Of a stretch of DNA of 64,000 nucleotides, positions 1 through 8,834 are shown one piece after another. Position numbers and translations under genes: made by a program. The DNA is from Roseiarcus sp963770035. Lineage in GTDB: Bacteria > Pseudomonadota > Alphaproteobacteria > Rhizobiales > Beijerinckiaceae. Each line of letters opens with the position of its first letter. Position 1 is the stretch's first letter. The notes beneath the pieces are model-generated. The model did no database searches. It was not told the origin of the DNA and saw only the letters and a list, made by a program, of their open reading frames with translations. The DNA lies in contig CAVYON010000038.1 of NCBI GenBank assembly GCA_963770035.1, positions 186,001 through 250,000 on the forward strand, in the 5' to 3' direction.

Positions 1-252
1 CAGAGCGCTGGCGAGGCGTCGAGGGTCCCGGCGAAGCTGCTCCCGCTCAAGGACCCTGGGCGCCGCGGGACGAGCGGGCGGTTCGGCGCGTTTTCGAGGC
101 GGGCGAGCCGGATCAAAGGGTTAGGCGCGAATTCCTAATTCGCAACCGCCGGCGCAAGCCTTTTCACCACATTTACGCCACAAATATACGACAAAATCAT
201 TTAGTAAAACTAATGGTTTCAATGACTTAACGCCGAGCCTACGGACCCGGGC
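1..252. other. unassigned left edge
   Basis: No gene is supported here. Bases 1 to about 200 stay open in one forward frame without a recognisable domain, so the stretch could be the 3' end of a gene that starts outside the window. Bases 165-235 are AT-rich compared with the surroundings and look intergenic. Confidence 0.4.
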
Positions 253-1032
253 CTAGAGTTTCGCGCCCACGCCGGGCCGCGTGGCGTCTTCGATTTCCTC
301 GGCCAGCGCCCGGGCAAGGCAGCGGTAGCCGAGGTCGCTCATGTGCAGGCCGTCGCGCGACAACAGCGCCAGCGTGTTCGCGCCCGCCTGCTTCATCATG
401 GCGTAGCGCGACAGGACCGGGACGCGCAGGCGCTCGCCGATCGCATCGACCATGGCGACGAAGCGCTGGTAGCGGGCGACGTCCGGGATTTTCAGCGAGA
501 ACTGCGGGCCGACCAGGACGAGCGGGACGCCGGCGGCCCGCGCGGCCGCGACGCCGCTCTCGACCGTGGCGCGGAACAGCGCCTCGTCCACGCCGACGAT
601 GGCGTCGTTGGTTCCGACTTGCCAGATCACCAGCTCCGGCCGGGCGGCTTTCAGCGCCGCCTTGAGGCGTTGCAGCGTCTTGGCGGCAAGCTCGCCGCCG
701 ACGCCGGCGTTCTTCACCTCGGCGGCGATGCCGTCGTCCCGCGTCAGGTGCTCGGCAAGCTGCGCCGGATAGGTTCGCGACGGCGCGCTCGCGCCGATCC
801 CCTCGGTGGACGACGAGCCGATCGCCAGGATGTCGAGCACGCGGTCCGGCCCGCTGTCGAGATGGAGGCTGGCCGCCTTGGCGCCAAACGCCGACTCGGA
901 GGCCGGACATTCGTCCGCCGCGGCGGATCCTGCGGCTAGGCCCATGCAGACCAGGCCGGCCGCCAGGGCGAGGCCGGCTAGGCCGCGGATGGAACGGCTG
1001 CGGAAGGAGGGGGAGCCGGCGTGTTTTTGCAC
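253..1032 (-). CDS. SGNH/GDSL-family hydrolase, secreted
   Basis: A 259-residue protein with a Sec-type signal peptide (basic N-terminus, hydrophobic run at about 17-37, cleavage near AAA-DE). The SGNH blocks are visible in order: the GSSS nucleophile block near residue 73, a Gly in NAGVGGE, the Asn in GTND, and the Asp-x-x-His pair in DGLHMSD near the C-terminus. It is expected to act as an esterase or lipase-like acyl hydrolase in the periplasm; the substrate cannot be told from sequence. Its start overlaps the 3' end of the upstream OpgC-type gene by 55 bases, so the two are probably co-transcribed and may both act on acylated envelope glycans (inference). Confidence 0.85.
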   Translation of the reverse strand: MQKHAGSPSFRSRSIRGLAGLALAAGLVCMGLAAGSAAADECPASESAFGAKAASLHLDSGPDRVLDILAIGSSSTEGIGASAPSRTYPAQLAEHLTRDDGIAAEVKNAGVGGELAAKTLQRLKAALKAARPELVIWQVGTNDAIVGVDEALFRATVESGVAAARAAGVPLVLVGPQFSLKIPDVARYQRFVAMVDAIGERLRVPVLSRYAMMKQAGANTLALLSRDGLHMSDLGYRCLARALAEEIEDATRPGVGAKL

Positions 1033-2108
1033 TCGATCCAGCGGGCAAGAGCAAAGAGGAAGGTCACTCCTGCAACCGTGTACGCGAGCCCGACAATTTC
1101 CTCAATCCCCTCCGGGGCGCGGCCCTGCGTCGCACCCAGCGTCGCCTGTCCGAGCGCGCTGATCACGCAGCCGGCGGCGAAGACCGAGAGACTGTTGCGG
1201 CCGAGGCGCTGCACGGCCTGCCCGAAGGCGCTGTCGGCCAGCCGCTTCAGCTGCGGCGTGACCCCGATGAGGTAGGCGAGCGCGGCGAAATGGGCGAGCC
1301 GCGCGAGCCCCAGGTCCTGCTTGACGACATCGAGCCTGGCGAAGGCGGCGTCGCGCAGTCCCGGAGCCGCGCCGCCGGCTTCCGTCACGACGAATGCGGA
1401 AAGGGCGAGCACGACGAGGCTCAGCCCAATGAGGCCGGGCGTCGCGCGCGGCGGCCCCTTGCGCCAGACGACTGCCGAAACCAGCCCGAGCGTGAACATC
1501 AGCTGCCAGGCGAACGGATTGAAGAACCACGCGCCCGGCTCCGGCCAGCTCGGCAGGTGAACGCCGAGCGCCCGCGAGGCGACATAGAGCCCGACCGACG
1601 CCGCCAGCGCGAGCCGGACGTCGCGCATGACCAGCATGAGCCCGAACGGCGCCCAGAGCATGAGCACGATGTAGAGCGGCAGAATATTGAAATAGCCAAG
1701 CTGGTGGCTGAGGACCGCGACGCCGGCGAGACCCGTCAAGGGCGTGTCGAAGACATAGGACCGGCCATGCACGGCGACGAGATCGGGGACGCCGCTGAGC
1801 CTGTAGGCCAAGGCGAAAATGACGAGCGCCGCCACGGTCAGCGCGACATGGACGCCATAGAGCTTCGCCGCCCGCGTGAGGCAGGCGCGCGTCACCGCCA
1901 GGAGGCCGCGCGACTGCGCGCGCGGGGCATAGATCAGCCCGACGGACAGGCCCGACAGGAACACGAAAGCTTCCGCACTGTCGGAAAGCCCGAAATTCCT
2001 CGGCGTCGCCAATTCGAGCACATTGCCCGGAATATGGTCGACGAGGATGGCGATCAGCACAGCGCCTCGCCAGAAATCGATGTCGCCGACACGCTTTGTC
2101 TTCGCCAT
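978..2108 (-). CDS. OpgC-type integral membrane acyltransferase
   Basis: I chose the Met of MAKTKRV as start because the upstream in-frame stretch is low-complexity and shows no conserved features; this gives 376 residues. The opening (DFWRGAVLIAILVDHIPG, residues about 9-26) followed by roughly ten hydrophobic segments is characteristic of the OpgC family. That family transfers succinyl or similar groups onto osmoregulated periplasmic glucans. The C-terminal end overlaps the SGNH hydrolase start, pairing an acyl transferase with an acyl hydrolase. The substrate is inferred from the family only. Confidence 0.8.
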   Translation of the reverse strand: MAKTKRVGDIDFWRGAVLIAILVDHIPGNVLELATPRNFGLSDSAEAFVFLSGLSVGLIYAPRAQSRGLLAVTRACLTRAAKLYGVHVALTVAALVIFALAYRLSGVPDLVAVHGRSYVFDTPLTGLAGVAVLSHQLGYFNILPLYIVLMLWAPFGLMLVMRDVRLALAASVGLYVASRALGVHLPSWPEPGAWFFNPFAWQLMFTLGLVSAVVWRKGPPRATPGLIGLSLVVLALSAFVVTEAGGAAPGLRDAAFARLDVVKQDLGLARLAHFAALAYLIGVTPQLKRLADSAFGQAVQRLGRNSLSVFAAGCVISALGQATLGATQGRAPEGIEEIVGLAYTVAGVTFLFALARWIECKNTPAPPPSAAVPSAA

Positions 2109-2724
2109 GGCACTGCCTGTCACAAGAACGGCGCCACCCCTGCCCATGTCGAATCGGCCTCGCGGCCGACGATGTCCTGGATTTTTGGTGTTGTGGTGTT
2201 GGCTCTCAACGCGGAGGACGGCGCATGTGTTCAACGCCCTCGCGCCGCGCGTCCCCGCTGCCGCTGCGTCCAGGGAGCCTACAGGGCTCGGGAGGGCGCG
2301 ACAAATCACGAAAGCGGAGGTCGGCTTGGAGGCCGCGGGACGCTGATGGGATGGACCCGGTCGCCGCTATCGCTGTCGAAGCTCCGAAGTTCATGCGTCC
2401 TGATACGCGATTGTAGATGCAAAAGCGACGCGGCGAATGCCGCTGCGCGTCCTCCTTCTCCCGTCCGGGAGAAGGGCAGGGATGAGGGTTGCGGCGGCCG
2501 AGATTGGCCGCAAACCGCGCTGCGCCGCGAAGCCGGCGGCGTCTTCGTCTGAACCCTCGCTTCCTCATCCGGCGCTCCGCGCCACCCTCTAAGCCCTTGG
2601 TGGGGTTTGCCTCCATGCTAAAGGATGATCAGTTTATCAATGTCAAACTTGGTTGTTGCTCGCGAAGACAATCGGTGAAGGTAGCGGACATGAAAGGCTA
2701 TCAAAAGCATACGATTGACGAGGC
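2109..2724. other. intergenic stretch without a supported gene
   Basis: About 600 bases between the OpgC-type gene and the IS1595 remnant. Reading frames on both strands are arginine-rich, lack family signatures and cross a REP-like hairpin at 2454-2489, so I reject them as genes. Nothing else was seen. Confidence 0.5.
2454..2489. repeat. REP-like palindrome
   Basis: Ten-base arms CCTTCTCCCG and CGGGAGAAGG separated by TC form a perfect hairpin, followed by GCAGGGATGAGGG. Related copies are at 46594-46632 and 48130-48168. These are dispersed extragenic palindromes typical of Hyphomicrobiales genomes. Confidence 0.75.
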
Positions 2725-3339
2725 TTATCCCGCTGATTCAGGTTCATCTACATGTAGTTGTTGGGCGTCGCCGGCGATCTGATTTTTGCTGGGGCTTTCG
2801 CGCCCGATGATGTCCCGATAGCTCGCCGGCGCGTGGTTGGCGGCGAGGCCGAGCATGGTTTCGAAGGAGACGTGCCGGTAAAATCTGCGATTGTAGCGAA
2901 ACACGAATTCATCGAGGTAGGCATCGACGTGCTTGCGGCGTAAGCCATGATACGTGCCGAGCGCCCAGCGCTTGATCAACGCGAACGCACGGTGGCTCCA
3001 CGGGAGAACGACGTTCGCCGCCATTACGCCGACGACGCGCGGATCGTGCCGGTAATCGCCGGCAAGGCCGGGATAAGAAGCATGTCCATCGGTGATCAGC
3101 GTCGCGCCCGACTTCACGTTGGCGCGCACGAAGGCTTCGAGCGACGCCGCGGAGTTGTCGGCGATCACAGCGAGGCGTAGGCGCCCCGAGCGCGTGTCGA
3201 GGTACTTCGCGCCCTTGCGCCGGGGCTTCGGCTTGTTGGTGTCGCGCTCGATGACCTCGATCGCTCCGGCAATCAGAATTTTCCCCGCGTTGCCGGGCTC
3301 GAAGAACACGTCGCCAACCCGGAACGGCCAAACGGCCGA
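2725..3339 (-). pseudogene. IS1595-family (ISXO2-like) transposase, 5'-truncated
   Basis: The frame encodes the C-terminal two thirds of an ISXO2-like DDE transposase. It has the strand GKILIAGAIEV, the second catalytic Asp in TDGHASYPGL, and the C-terminal block YHGLRRKHVDAYLDEFVFRYNRR with the last acidic residue. The N-terminal zinc-ribbon part and the first catalytic Asp are missing. The frame continues upstream as RVGDVFFEPG and is then cut at about 3340 by IS1380-derived DNA on the other strand. It is therefore a dead remnant. Confidence 0.85.
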
Positions 3340-4075
3340 GCGGCGCCGAGATCATGCCCTTCTTGCGCCGGCTGGTGCGCGCGATCCGCGCTCGCTGGCC
3401 CCGCACCGAGATCTTGTTGCGCGCCGACAGCCATTATTGTTGCCCCGAGGTTCTCGATTGGTGTCGCGCCAACGGCCTCGACTTCATTCTCGGCGTCGCG
3501 CCGCCGACGACGTTGCGTCGCCATGTCGAGGCTCTCGAAGCCGGCGCGAAGGCGCGGTTCGAGGCCGCGCCGCGCGACGGCAAGCTTCGCCGCTTCAAGG
3601 AATTCTACGACGGCGCGCAGAGAGTTGGAGCCGCGTCGAGCGGATCATCGCCCGCGTCGAAGTCGGCGCGGAAGGACCCGACACGCGCTTCGTCGTCACC
3701 AACTTACAAAAGCGCAACCCCCGCGCGCTGTACGAAGACCTCTATTGCCGGCGCGGCCAAGCCGAAAACCACATCAAGTCCTTAAAGACGCATCTGGCGG
3801 CGGACCGCACGTCCTGCACCAAGGCCACCGCCAATCAGTTCCGTCTCGTCCTCCACGCCGGCGCATACTGGCTGATGTGGGGGCTTCGCGTGTCGATGCC
3901 GAAGCGTTCGATGTGGCGCGTCGCCCAGTTCGACACCTTGCGCCTGCGCCTCATCAAGATCGCCGCCCGCGTCGTCGAAATGAAGACGATGATCCGCGTG
4001 CACTTGCCGACCTCATGCCCGGCGCAAGATATCCTGCGCTTCGGCCTGGACCGCATACCTCGCCTCGTCACCTGA
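3340..4075 (+). pseudogene. IS1380-family transposase, 5'-truncated and frameshifted
   Basis: Two frames together give the C-terminal part of an IS1380 transposase. The first (from about 3354) has ILLRADSHYC and the run up to FKEFYDGAQ. The second, from about 3635 to the stop at 4075, has RVERIIARVE, the acidic block CRRGQAENHIKSLK and RFGLDRIP. The frame changes at about 3620-3640. The N-terminus is absent. It lies head-on against the IS1595 remnant, so one element probably inserted into the other and both then decayed. Confidence 0.85.
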
Positions 4076-4184
4076 GCGACGGGGCGCGAGGCCCCAAAAC
4101 GCAAACCATCCCGTCAACCCGCAAACCGCCTCCAACCAAAACTCTGGCCCAAAGCCGGCGCCGAACCGGTGCGTCCGAACGCAA

Positions 4185-4868
4185 TCAAAATCGCCCAAAT
4201 ACCGCAAGACATCCGTCAGAACCGCCAGCGCAATGCATAATGCGGGATAGGTTTTCGCGATGGGCGAAGCTCGCGACTCCAACCCCGACAATATGCAAGA
4301 TCACCAGCGTCAGGGTGATGTTGGCGAGCACACCATGCAATTCGCCGGCGGCGCTTCTTCCGCCCTCGGAGCCTTCCCTTTCGGCAGCGCCGCGCTCTGC
4401 GTCGTTTTCAGCGGCGTTCGCCGCGTTCACGGCGGTAGCGCCTTCGGCTGCGAGCGGCCCCTTGCCGGTCTCACCGTAGGCGATAACCCCGGTGGCGACG
4501 GTCCCGGCGAGGCAGGCCAACAATGCGATGACCATGGCCCCTCCGGCGGGGCTGTGTCCGACATAGCGGCGCGCGCGGCCAGATATCAGGTCGACCAAAT
4601 ATCGCAGCGCCGTGACGGGCCCGCATATGAAGTCGCTGAAGCGCGCGTATTTGGGCCCCACGAATCCCCAGACGACGCGCACAGTGACGATCGCTCCAAC
4701 CCCGTAGCCGCCCCAGACGTGCAGGATGTCCGCCGATCCTGTCTCTTCCTCGGCAGTCAGATAGGTGACCGCGAAGGCTGCGACGAGCGCCCAGTGCCCG
4801 GTGCGCACCAGCGGGTCCCAGACCGGGGTGGTCGTCGTTCGTGTCGATGACTGGGAAATCGCCTCCAT
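4185..4868 (-). CDS. cytochrome b561-type diheme membrane protein, 3' end replaced by IS DNA
   Basis: The start at 4868 follows a GGAGGGA site closely. The protein begins with VWDPLVRTGHWALVAAF (His ligand near residue 24), then HVWGGYGVG, GHSPAGGAMVIALLACL, and near the end ELHGVLANITLTLVILHIVGV, giving the four histidine-bearing helices of the b561/HupC-like family. Such proteins pass electrons between quinone and periplasmic partners. An acidic, alanine-rich loop at about 130-165 is unusual. After HRENLSRIMHC the tail no longer resembles the family and runs into the end of the IS1380-derived segment, so the native C-terminus has been lost. It is divergent from the P-type ATPase, with a FixK-type box between them. 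Confidence 0.75.
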   Translation of the reverse strand: MEAISQSSTRTTTTPVWDPLVRTGHWALVAAFAVTYLTAEEETGSADILHVWGGYGVGAIVTVRVVWGFVGPKYARFSDFICGPVTALRYLVDLISGRARRYVGHSPAGGAMVIALLACLAGTVATGVIAYGETGKGPLAAEGATAVNAANAAENDAERGAAEREGSEGGRSAAGELHGVLANITLTLVILHIVGVGVASFAHRENLSRIMHCAGGSDGCLAVFGRF

Positions 4869-4921
4869 GGTTCCCTCCGCCAATGGCCTTACATGCGTAA
4901 GCAGAGAGACCGCCTCACGGC

Positions 4922-4937
4922 ATTGACCTGCGTCAAT
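4922..4937. promoter_or_regulatory. FixK/FNR-type box
   Basis: ATTGACCTGCGTCAAT is a perfect inverted repeat that fits the TTGA-N6-TCAA consensus of FixK/FNR regulators. It lies in the divergent intergenic region, 54 bases from the b561 start and 61 from the ATPase start, so it could serve both. Low-oxygen control is inferred. Confidence 0.7.
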
Positions 4938-4997
4938 GCGCTTGCCTTTGGTCGACTATTGAACTTCTCCGAGCGCGCGCGACCGGGACGATTGACG

Positions 4998-7568
4998 ATG
5001 GATGACTTGATCAAATCACCCGCGCGGATCGCGGGCCTGAGCGAAACCGAGGCTCAGTCGCGACTGAAGGCCGAAGGCTACAACGAACTGCCCCGCCCCG
5101 ACCGCCGTACCGCACTCAAAATCGTCTTCGAGGTGGTGCGCGAACCGATGATCGCGCTGCTGCTTGCCGGCGGGGCCGTCTATCTGGCGCTCGGCGACTG
5201 GCGCGAGGCGCTGATCCTGCTCGTGTTCGCGAACTTCTCCGTCGTGATCACCGTTATTCAGGAGACTCGCACCGAGCACGTTCTCGAAGCGCTTCGGGAC
5301 CTGACGAGCCCTCGCGCGCTTGTCATCCGCGACGGCGAGCGCAAGCGAATAGCGGGCCGGGAAGTGGCGCGCGGCGACATTGTCGTCCTTTCCGAAGGGG
5401 ATCGAATTCCCGCGGACGCGACGCTCGTCGAATGTGAGGACCTCCTGGTCGACGAGTCGCTGCTGACCGGCGAATCCGTGCCGGTCCGAAAGGTCGCCAA
5501 AAAGATTGACGCCGGTCAGGACGCCCGGCCCGGCGGCGACGATTCGCCTTTCGTCTTTTCGGGATCCTTGGTCGTGCGGGGCGCAGGCATCGCAGACGTC
5601 TTCGCCACGGGTCCCAAGAGCGAAATCGGCAAGATCGGCCAGTCGCTCAGTACGCTTGAGGCGGAGCCGCCGCGGTTACAAGCGCAAATGAATCGTCTCG
5701 TTCGGATGTTCGGCGCGGTCGGGCTCGGCGTCACCGTTCTGGCCGTGGCCCTCTATGGCGTCTTGCGCGGTCACTGGCTCGATGCGCTGCTCGGGGGCAT
5801 CGCACTCGGAATGTCGATGCTTCCCGAAGAGTTTCCGGTGGTGCTGGCCGTCTTCATGGCGATGGGGGCCTGGCGGATTTCCCGCGCGCGGGTTCTGACG
5901 CGGCGCGCGGCCGCTATCGAAACCCTCGGCTCCGCGACGGTTCTTTGCACGGACAAGACCGGCACGCTGACAGAGAACAGGATGACGATAACGGAGCTGA
6001 GGCGCGCCGACGGTCGCGCGCTGCGTCTGGACCGGTCGGCGGACGCTTCCATTCCCGACGCATTCCAGGACCTCATCCACGTCGGCGTTCTCGCGAGCGC
6101 TCGCCAACCGTTCGACGCCATGGAGAAGGCGTTTCACGAACTGCGCCGGGTAAGCGCGCCGGAAGCGGCGGGGCCCGACGACCGCAGCCTCGAGTTCGTT
6201 CATCTCTATGGACTTCGCCCCGATCTGCTTGCCGTGACCCAGGTCTGGAAGCCGGCGGCGGGCGGATCGAAGCTCGAGGTCGCATCGAAAGGCGCGCCTG
6301 AAGCGATTGCAGGACTCTGTCGTCTCGACGGCCCGCGGCTCGACGCCTTGAAACAATCCGTCACCGACATGGCGGCTGATGGATTGCGGGTTCTCGGCGT
6401 CGCGCGAGCCATTCACGAGGGCGGCGGGTTGCCCGCTTCGCCGCGCGAATTCGCCTTCGAATTCGTCGGGCTTGTCGGCCTTGCCGATCCGCTGCGGGTC
6501 AGCGCCGCCGCGGCCGTGAACGAATGCCGGTCGGCCGGCATCCGGGTCGTGATGATCACGGGCGACTACCCGGAAACAGCGGCGGCCATCGCGCGTCAGG
6601 CGGGGCTCGACGCAAGTCGCGTCCTGACCGGCCAAACGCTGGAAACCATGGACGAGGCCGAGCTGAGCCGGGAGATCGGCAAAGCAAACGTGTTCGCCCG
6701 CATCATGCCCGACCAGAAGCTCAGGATCGTCAACGCGCTGAAGGCCGCGGGAGACGTCGTCGCCATGACGGGCGACGGCGTCAACGATGCGCCTTCGCTC
6801 AAAGCCGCCCACATCGGCGTCGCGATGGGCGGAAGGGGCACGGACGTGGCGCGCGAAGCCTCCGCGCTCGTCCTCCTCGACGACGATTTCGGTTCGATTG
6901 TGCACGCCGTACGGCTCGGGCGACGGATCTATGACAACCTGCGCAAGGCGGTCGGCTTCATCTTCGCCGTGCATGTGCCGATCGCCGGCCTGGCGCTGAC
7001 GCCGTTGGTCTTCGGCCTGCCCGTGTTGTTCGGGCCGATCCACATCGCCTTCATCGAAATGGTCATCGACCCTGTCTGCTCGCTCGTATTCGAGGCGGAG
7101 GTCGAAGAGGACGACGTCATGCGTCGGCTGCCGAGGCCGCCCGACGAACCGATGGCGCCGGCGTCGTTCGTCGCCTGGAGTCTGTTCCAGGGCCTGTTCG
7201 CTTTCGCGATCGTCGCGGGCGTACTGTTCGTCGGGCTGCAGCGCGGCATGCCCATGGACGAGGTGCGCGCGCTGACCTTCTTCGCCCTGATCCTCTCCAT
7301 CGTTGGCCTGATCTTGATCAATCGATCGTTCAGCGCTTCGGTTTGGACTGCAATCCGCCGCCCCAACCCGATGCTGCTGTGGATTCTGGCGGCGGTGGCC
7401 GCGATTCTCGCGCTCACGCTGGCCTGGCCTTTCGCCGCCAATCTCTTCCGGTTCGGGCCACTGCACGCGGATGATCTCGCCGTGACTGTCGGCGCCGGCG
7501 TGATCGTTTTCACCTGCCTTGACCTCATCAAGCTCGTCGTGAAACCCAAGCGCCAGAACGGTATTTAG
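4998..7568 (+). CDS. P-type cation-translocating ATPase (P2-like)
   Basis: From the Met of MDDLIK the protein has 856 residues; an in-frame start 105 bases upstream would run the gene through the FixK box and is unlikely. It shows an N-terminal cation-ATPase domain, the actuator TGES at 157-160, PEEFP in membrane helix 4 (276-280), the phosphorylation motif DKTGTLT with Asp319, then MITGDYPETA and TGDGVNDAP, and a C-terminal set of membrane helices. The absence of a CPC motif and of N-terminal heavy-metal domains argues against a copper pump. The family moves Ca2+, Mg2+, Na+ or similar ions; the ion is not determined. The FixK-type box upstream suggests induction at low oxygen. Confidence 0.9.
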   Translation: MDDLIKSPARIAGLSETEAQSRLKAEGYNELPRPDRRTALKIVFEVVREPMIALLLAGGAVYLALGDWREALILLVFANFSVVITVIQETRTEHVLEALRDLTSPRALVIRDGERKRIAGREVARGDIVVLSEGDRIPADATLVECEDLLVDESLLTGESVPVRKVAKKIDAGQDARPGGDDSPFVFSGSLVVRGAGIADVFATGPKSEIGKIGQSLSTLEAEPPRLQAQMNRLVRMFGAVGLGVTVLAVALYGVLRGHWLDALLGGIALGMSMLPEEFPVVLAVFMAMGAWRISRARVLTRRAAAIETLGSATVLCTDKTGTLTENRMTITELRRADGRALRLDRSADASIPDAFQDLIHVGVLASARQPFDAMEKAFHELRRVSAPEAAGPDDRSLEFVHLYGLRPDLLAVTQVWKPAAGGSKLEVASKGAPEAIAGLCRLDGPRLDALKQSVTDMAADGLRVLGVARAIHEGGGLPASPREFAFEFVGLVGLADPLRVSAAAAVNECRSAGIRVVMITGDYPETAAAIARQAGLDASRVLTGQTLETMDEAELSREIGKANVFARIMPDQKLRIVNALKAAGDVVAMTGDGVNDAPSLKAAHIGVAMGGRGTDVAREASALVLLDDDFGSIVHAVRLGRRIYDNLRKAVGFIFAVHVPIAGLALTPLVFGLPVLFGPIHIAFIEMVIDPVCSLVFEAEVEEDDVMRRLPRPPDEPMAPASFVAWSLFQGLFAFAIVAGVLFVGLQRGMPMDEVRALTFFALILSIVGLILINRSFSASVWTAIRRPNPMLLWILAAVAAILALTLAWPFAANLFRFGPLHADDLAVTVGAGVIVFTCLDLIKLVVKPKRQNGI

Positions 7569-7624
7569 AAAGGCAGCCGCAACAGAAGTTCTCTGGTCAC
7601 GGACCCGATTCTCACCGTGGGTGT

Positions 7625-7638
7625 TTGACTCGCATCAA
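7625..7638. promoter_or_regulatory. FixK/FNR-type box
   Basis: TTGACTCGCATCAA matches TTGA-N6-TCAA. It is 73 bases upstream of the small gene at 7711 and would place the run of genes from 7711 under the same low-oxygen control as the ATPase. A second match in this short region makes chance occurrence less likely. Confidence 0.65.
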
Positions 7639-7710
7639 CTTGGGCCGATCGCCAATGTGAGACACTCTTCGGAATGCCAATGAAGGAAGCGCCTAGAATG
7701 GAGGACTTCC

Positions 7711-8091
7711 ATGAGCAATGTGTTTTGGGGTCTCTTTGCGGCGTTTCTGATTTTGGTCTTACTATCGGGTGGGCTCGTCCATCGCCGAGGGCTGTTCCGC
7801 GCGAGACAACTGGTCTTACCTCTCATCCAGCGGTATTTCCGGGGCGATATTCCCCTCGTCCAACTCCGCCAGCGTCTTCGAGAGGCAGCGAGTCGCCGCT
7901 TTCTTCAAAGCGCGGCGTTCCACTCGATCGTCGTCGCCGGGTTTCAAAACGCGGCCGAAGCGAGGCTTGCCAACCGCCCATTCTCAAAGGAAGACGAAAT
8001 CGACTTGCTGAAGTTGCTGGCGGAGCTGAAGGAAGACTATGGACTGACCGATCGCTACCAGATTGAAGCGTGGCGAGCGGGACGGGAGTGA
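7711..8091 (+). CDS. small membrane-anchored protein of unknown function
   Basis: A 126-residue protein preceded by GGAGGA. It has one N-terminal membrane helix (about 5-22), then a basic region and an amphipathic C-terminal domain. The segment YFRGDIPLVQLRQRLREAA resembles the short helical modules (SHOCT-like) that follow a membrane anchor in many small proteins, but I do not recognise the family firmly. It is the first gene after the second FixK-type box and is followed 15 bases later by another small membrane gene. Confidence 0.65.
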   Translation: MSNVFWGLFAAFLILVLLSGGLVHRRGLFRARQLVLPLIQRYFRGDIPLVQLRQRLREAASRRFLQSAAFHSIVVAGFQNAAEARLANRPFSKEDEIDLLKLLAELKEDYGLTDRYQIEAWRAGRE

Positions 8092-8106
8092 TCCGGGGAG
8101 GGCCCA

Positions 8107-8328
8107 ATGCACGTCCTGTTTGGGATCGCGGGTTTGATCCCGAGCGAACGCCGGGCGCGCGTGGTCGAGGCGTCAATTACCTGGGATTACGCCACCTGGC
8201 TCAACATCGCGTTCCTGCTCTTGGCGGCCGCCATGATCTGGCGTTTCCTCTCGACGGGCGGCATCCATATGCTGAGAACGATGAACGGGCCGGCTCATGG
8301 TCGGCAAATGGACCGCCACGCCCATTGA
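8107..8328 (+). CDS. small membrane protein resembling the C-terminal end of a YraQ-type permease
   Basis: 73 residues with a GGGGAGGG ribosome site. The pattern WDYATWLNIAFLLLAA followed by WRFLSTGG and a Met-rich end is what the last helix of UPF0718/YraQ permeases looks like. Those permeases are about 300-350 residues, so this is either the surviving tail of one or a stand-alone small protein derived from it. The good ribosome site and the tight spacing after the previous gene favour translation. The family link is my reading by eye. Confidence 0.5.
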   Translation: MHVLFGIAGLIPSERRARVVEASITWDYATWLNIAFLLLAAAMIWRFLSTGGIHMLRTMNGPAHGRQMDRHAH

Positions 8329-8441
8329 GAGTTCTCTGAGGGCCGTCCTTGAGCCGCGTGGCGGGGCTTCGTCAGCGCATGAGGTCTCCGCACTTCCGCC
8401 CGAAGTCTACAGAGCTCCGCCGACGCGATAGGAGATCAATC

Positions 8442-8813
8442 ATGCTGTTCACGATCGGGGACTATGTCGCGGGAATGCTGATTGGCGCAATTACCGCCCT
8501 TGCGGTGCGCGCCATCATATGGTCGGGAATGGACATGGTCCTCGCCATGCTGCTCGGAATCGCGGTGGGCATGGTTCTCGATACGGTCGTCGGGCTGATG
8601 ATCGCGCCTCTTCTCGGTATGTTCGAGACTATGATGCCGGCGTCGCTGATTGGAATGTACGGAGGCATGCTTTTCGCCATGCGAGACTCGATGGCGGCAG
8701 GTTCGAGGACGCACGCGGCCGCAGCGCTGGTCGGCGCGATTTTCGGCGCGATCGTCGTGCTCGCCGTGAAAGTCTTCAGCCGCGTCTTGCATGGCGCGGT
8801 GCTCGAGACTTAA
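8442..8813 (+). CDS. small polytopic membrane protein of unknown function
   Basis: The start follows AGGAG with good spacing and gives 123 residues. There are about four closely packed hydrophobic helices rich in Gly, Ala and Met (MLIGAITALAVRAI, MLLGIAVGMVLDTVVGLMI, SLIGMYGGMLFAM, ALVGAIFGAIVVLAV). No catalytic motif is seen. It lies between the permease-like fragment and a methyltransferase in the presumed FixK-controlled run. Confidence 0.65.
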   Translation: MLFTIGDYVAGMLIGAITALAVRAIIWSGMDMVLAMLLGIAVGMVLDTVVGLMIAPLLGMFETMMPASLIGMYGGMLFAMRDSMAAGSRTHAAAALVGAIFGAIVVLAVKVFSRVLHGAVLET

Positions 8814-8834
8814 CTCTAGAAAAGGACGCGGGCC

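Noticed and set aside
2206..2616. 136-codon minus-strand frame
   Set aside because: Arginine-rich, no family features, crosses a REP-like hairpin.
4893..4997. upstream start for the P-type ATPase
   Set aside because: Would put the FixK-type box inside the coding region and adds residues unlike the family.
5676..7466. 596-codon minus-strand frame inside the P-type ATPase
   Set aside because: Antisense shadow of a strongly conserved gene; low-complexity Arg/Glu/His composition typical of high-GC opposite frames.
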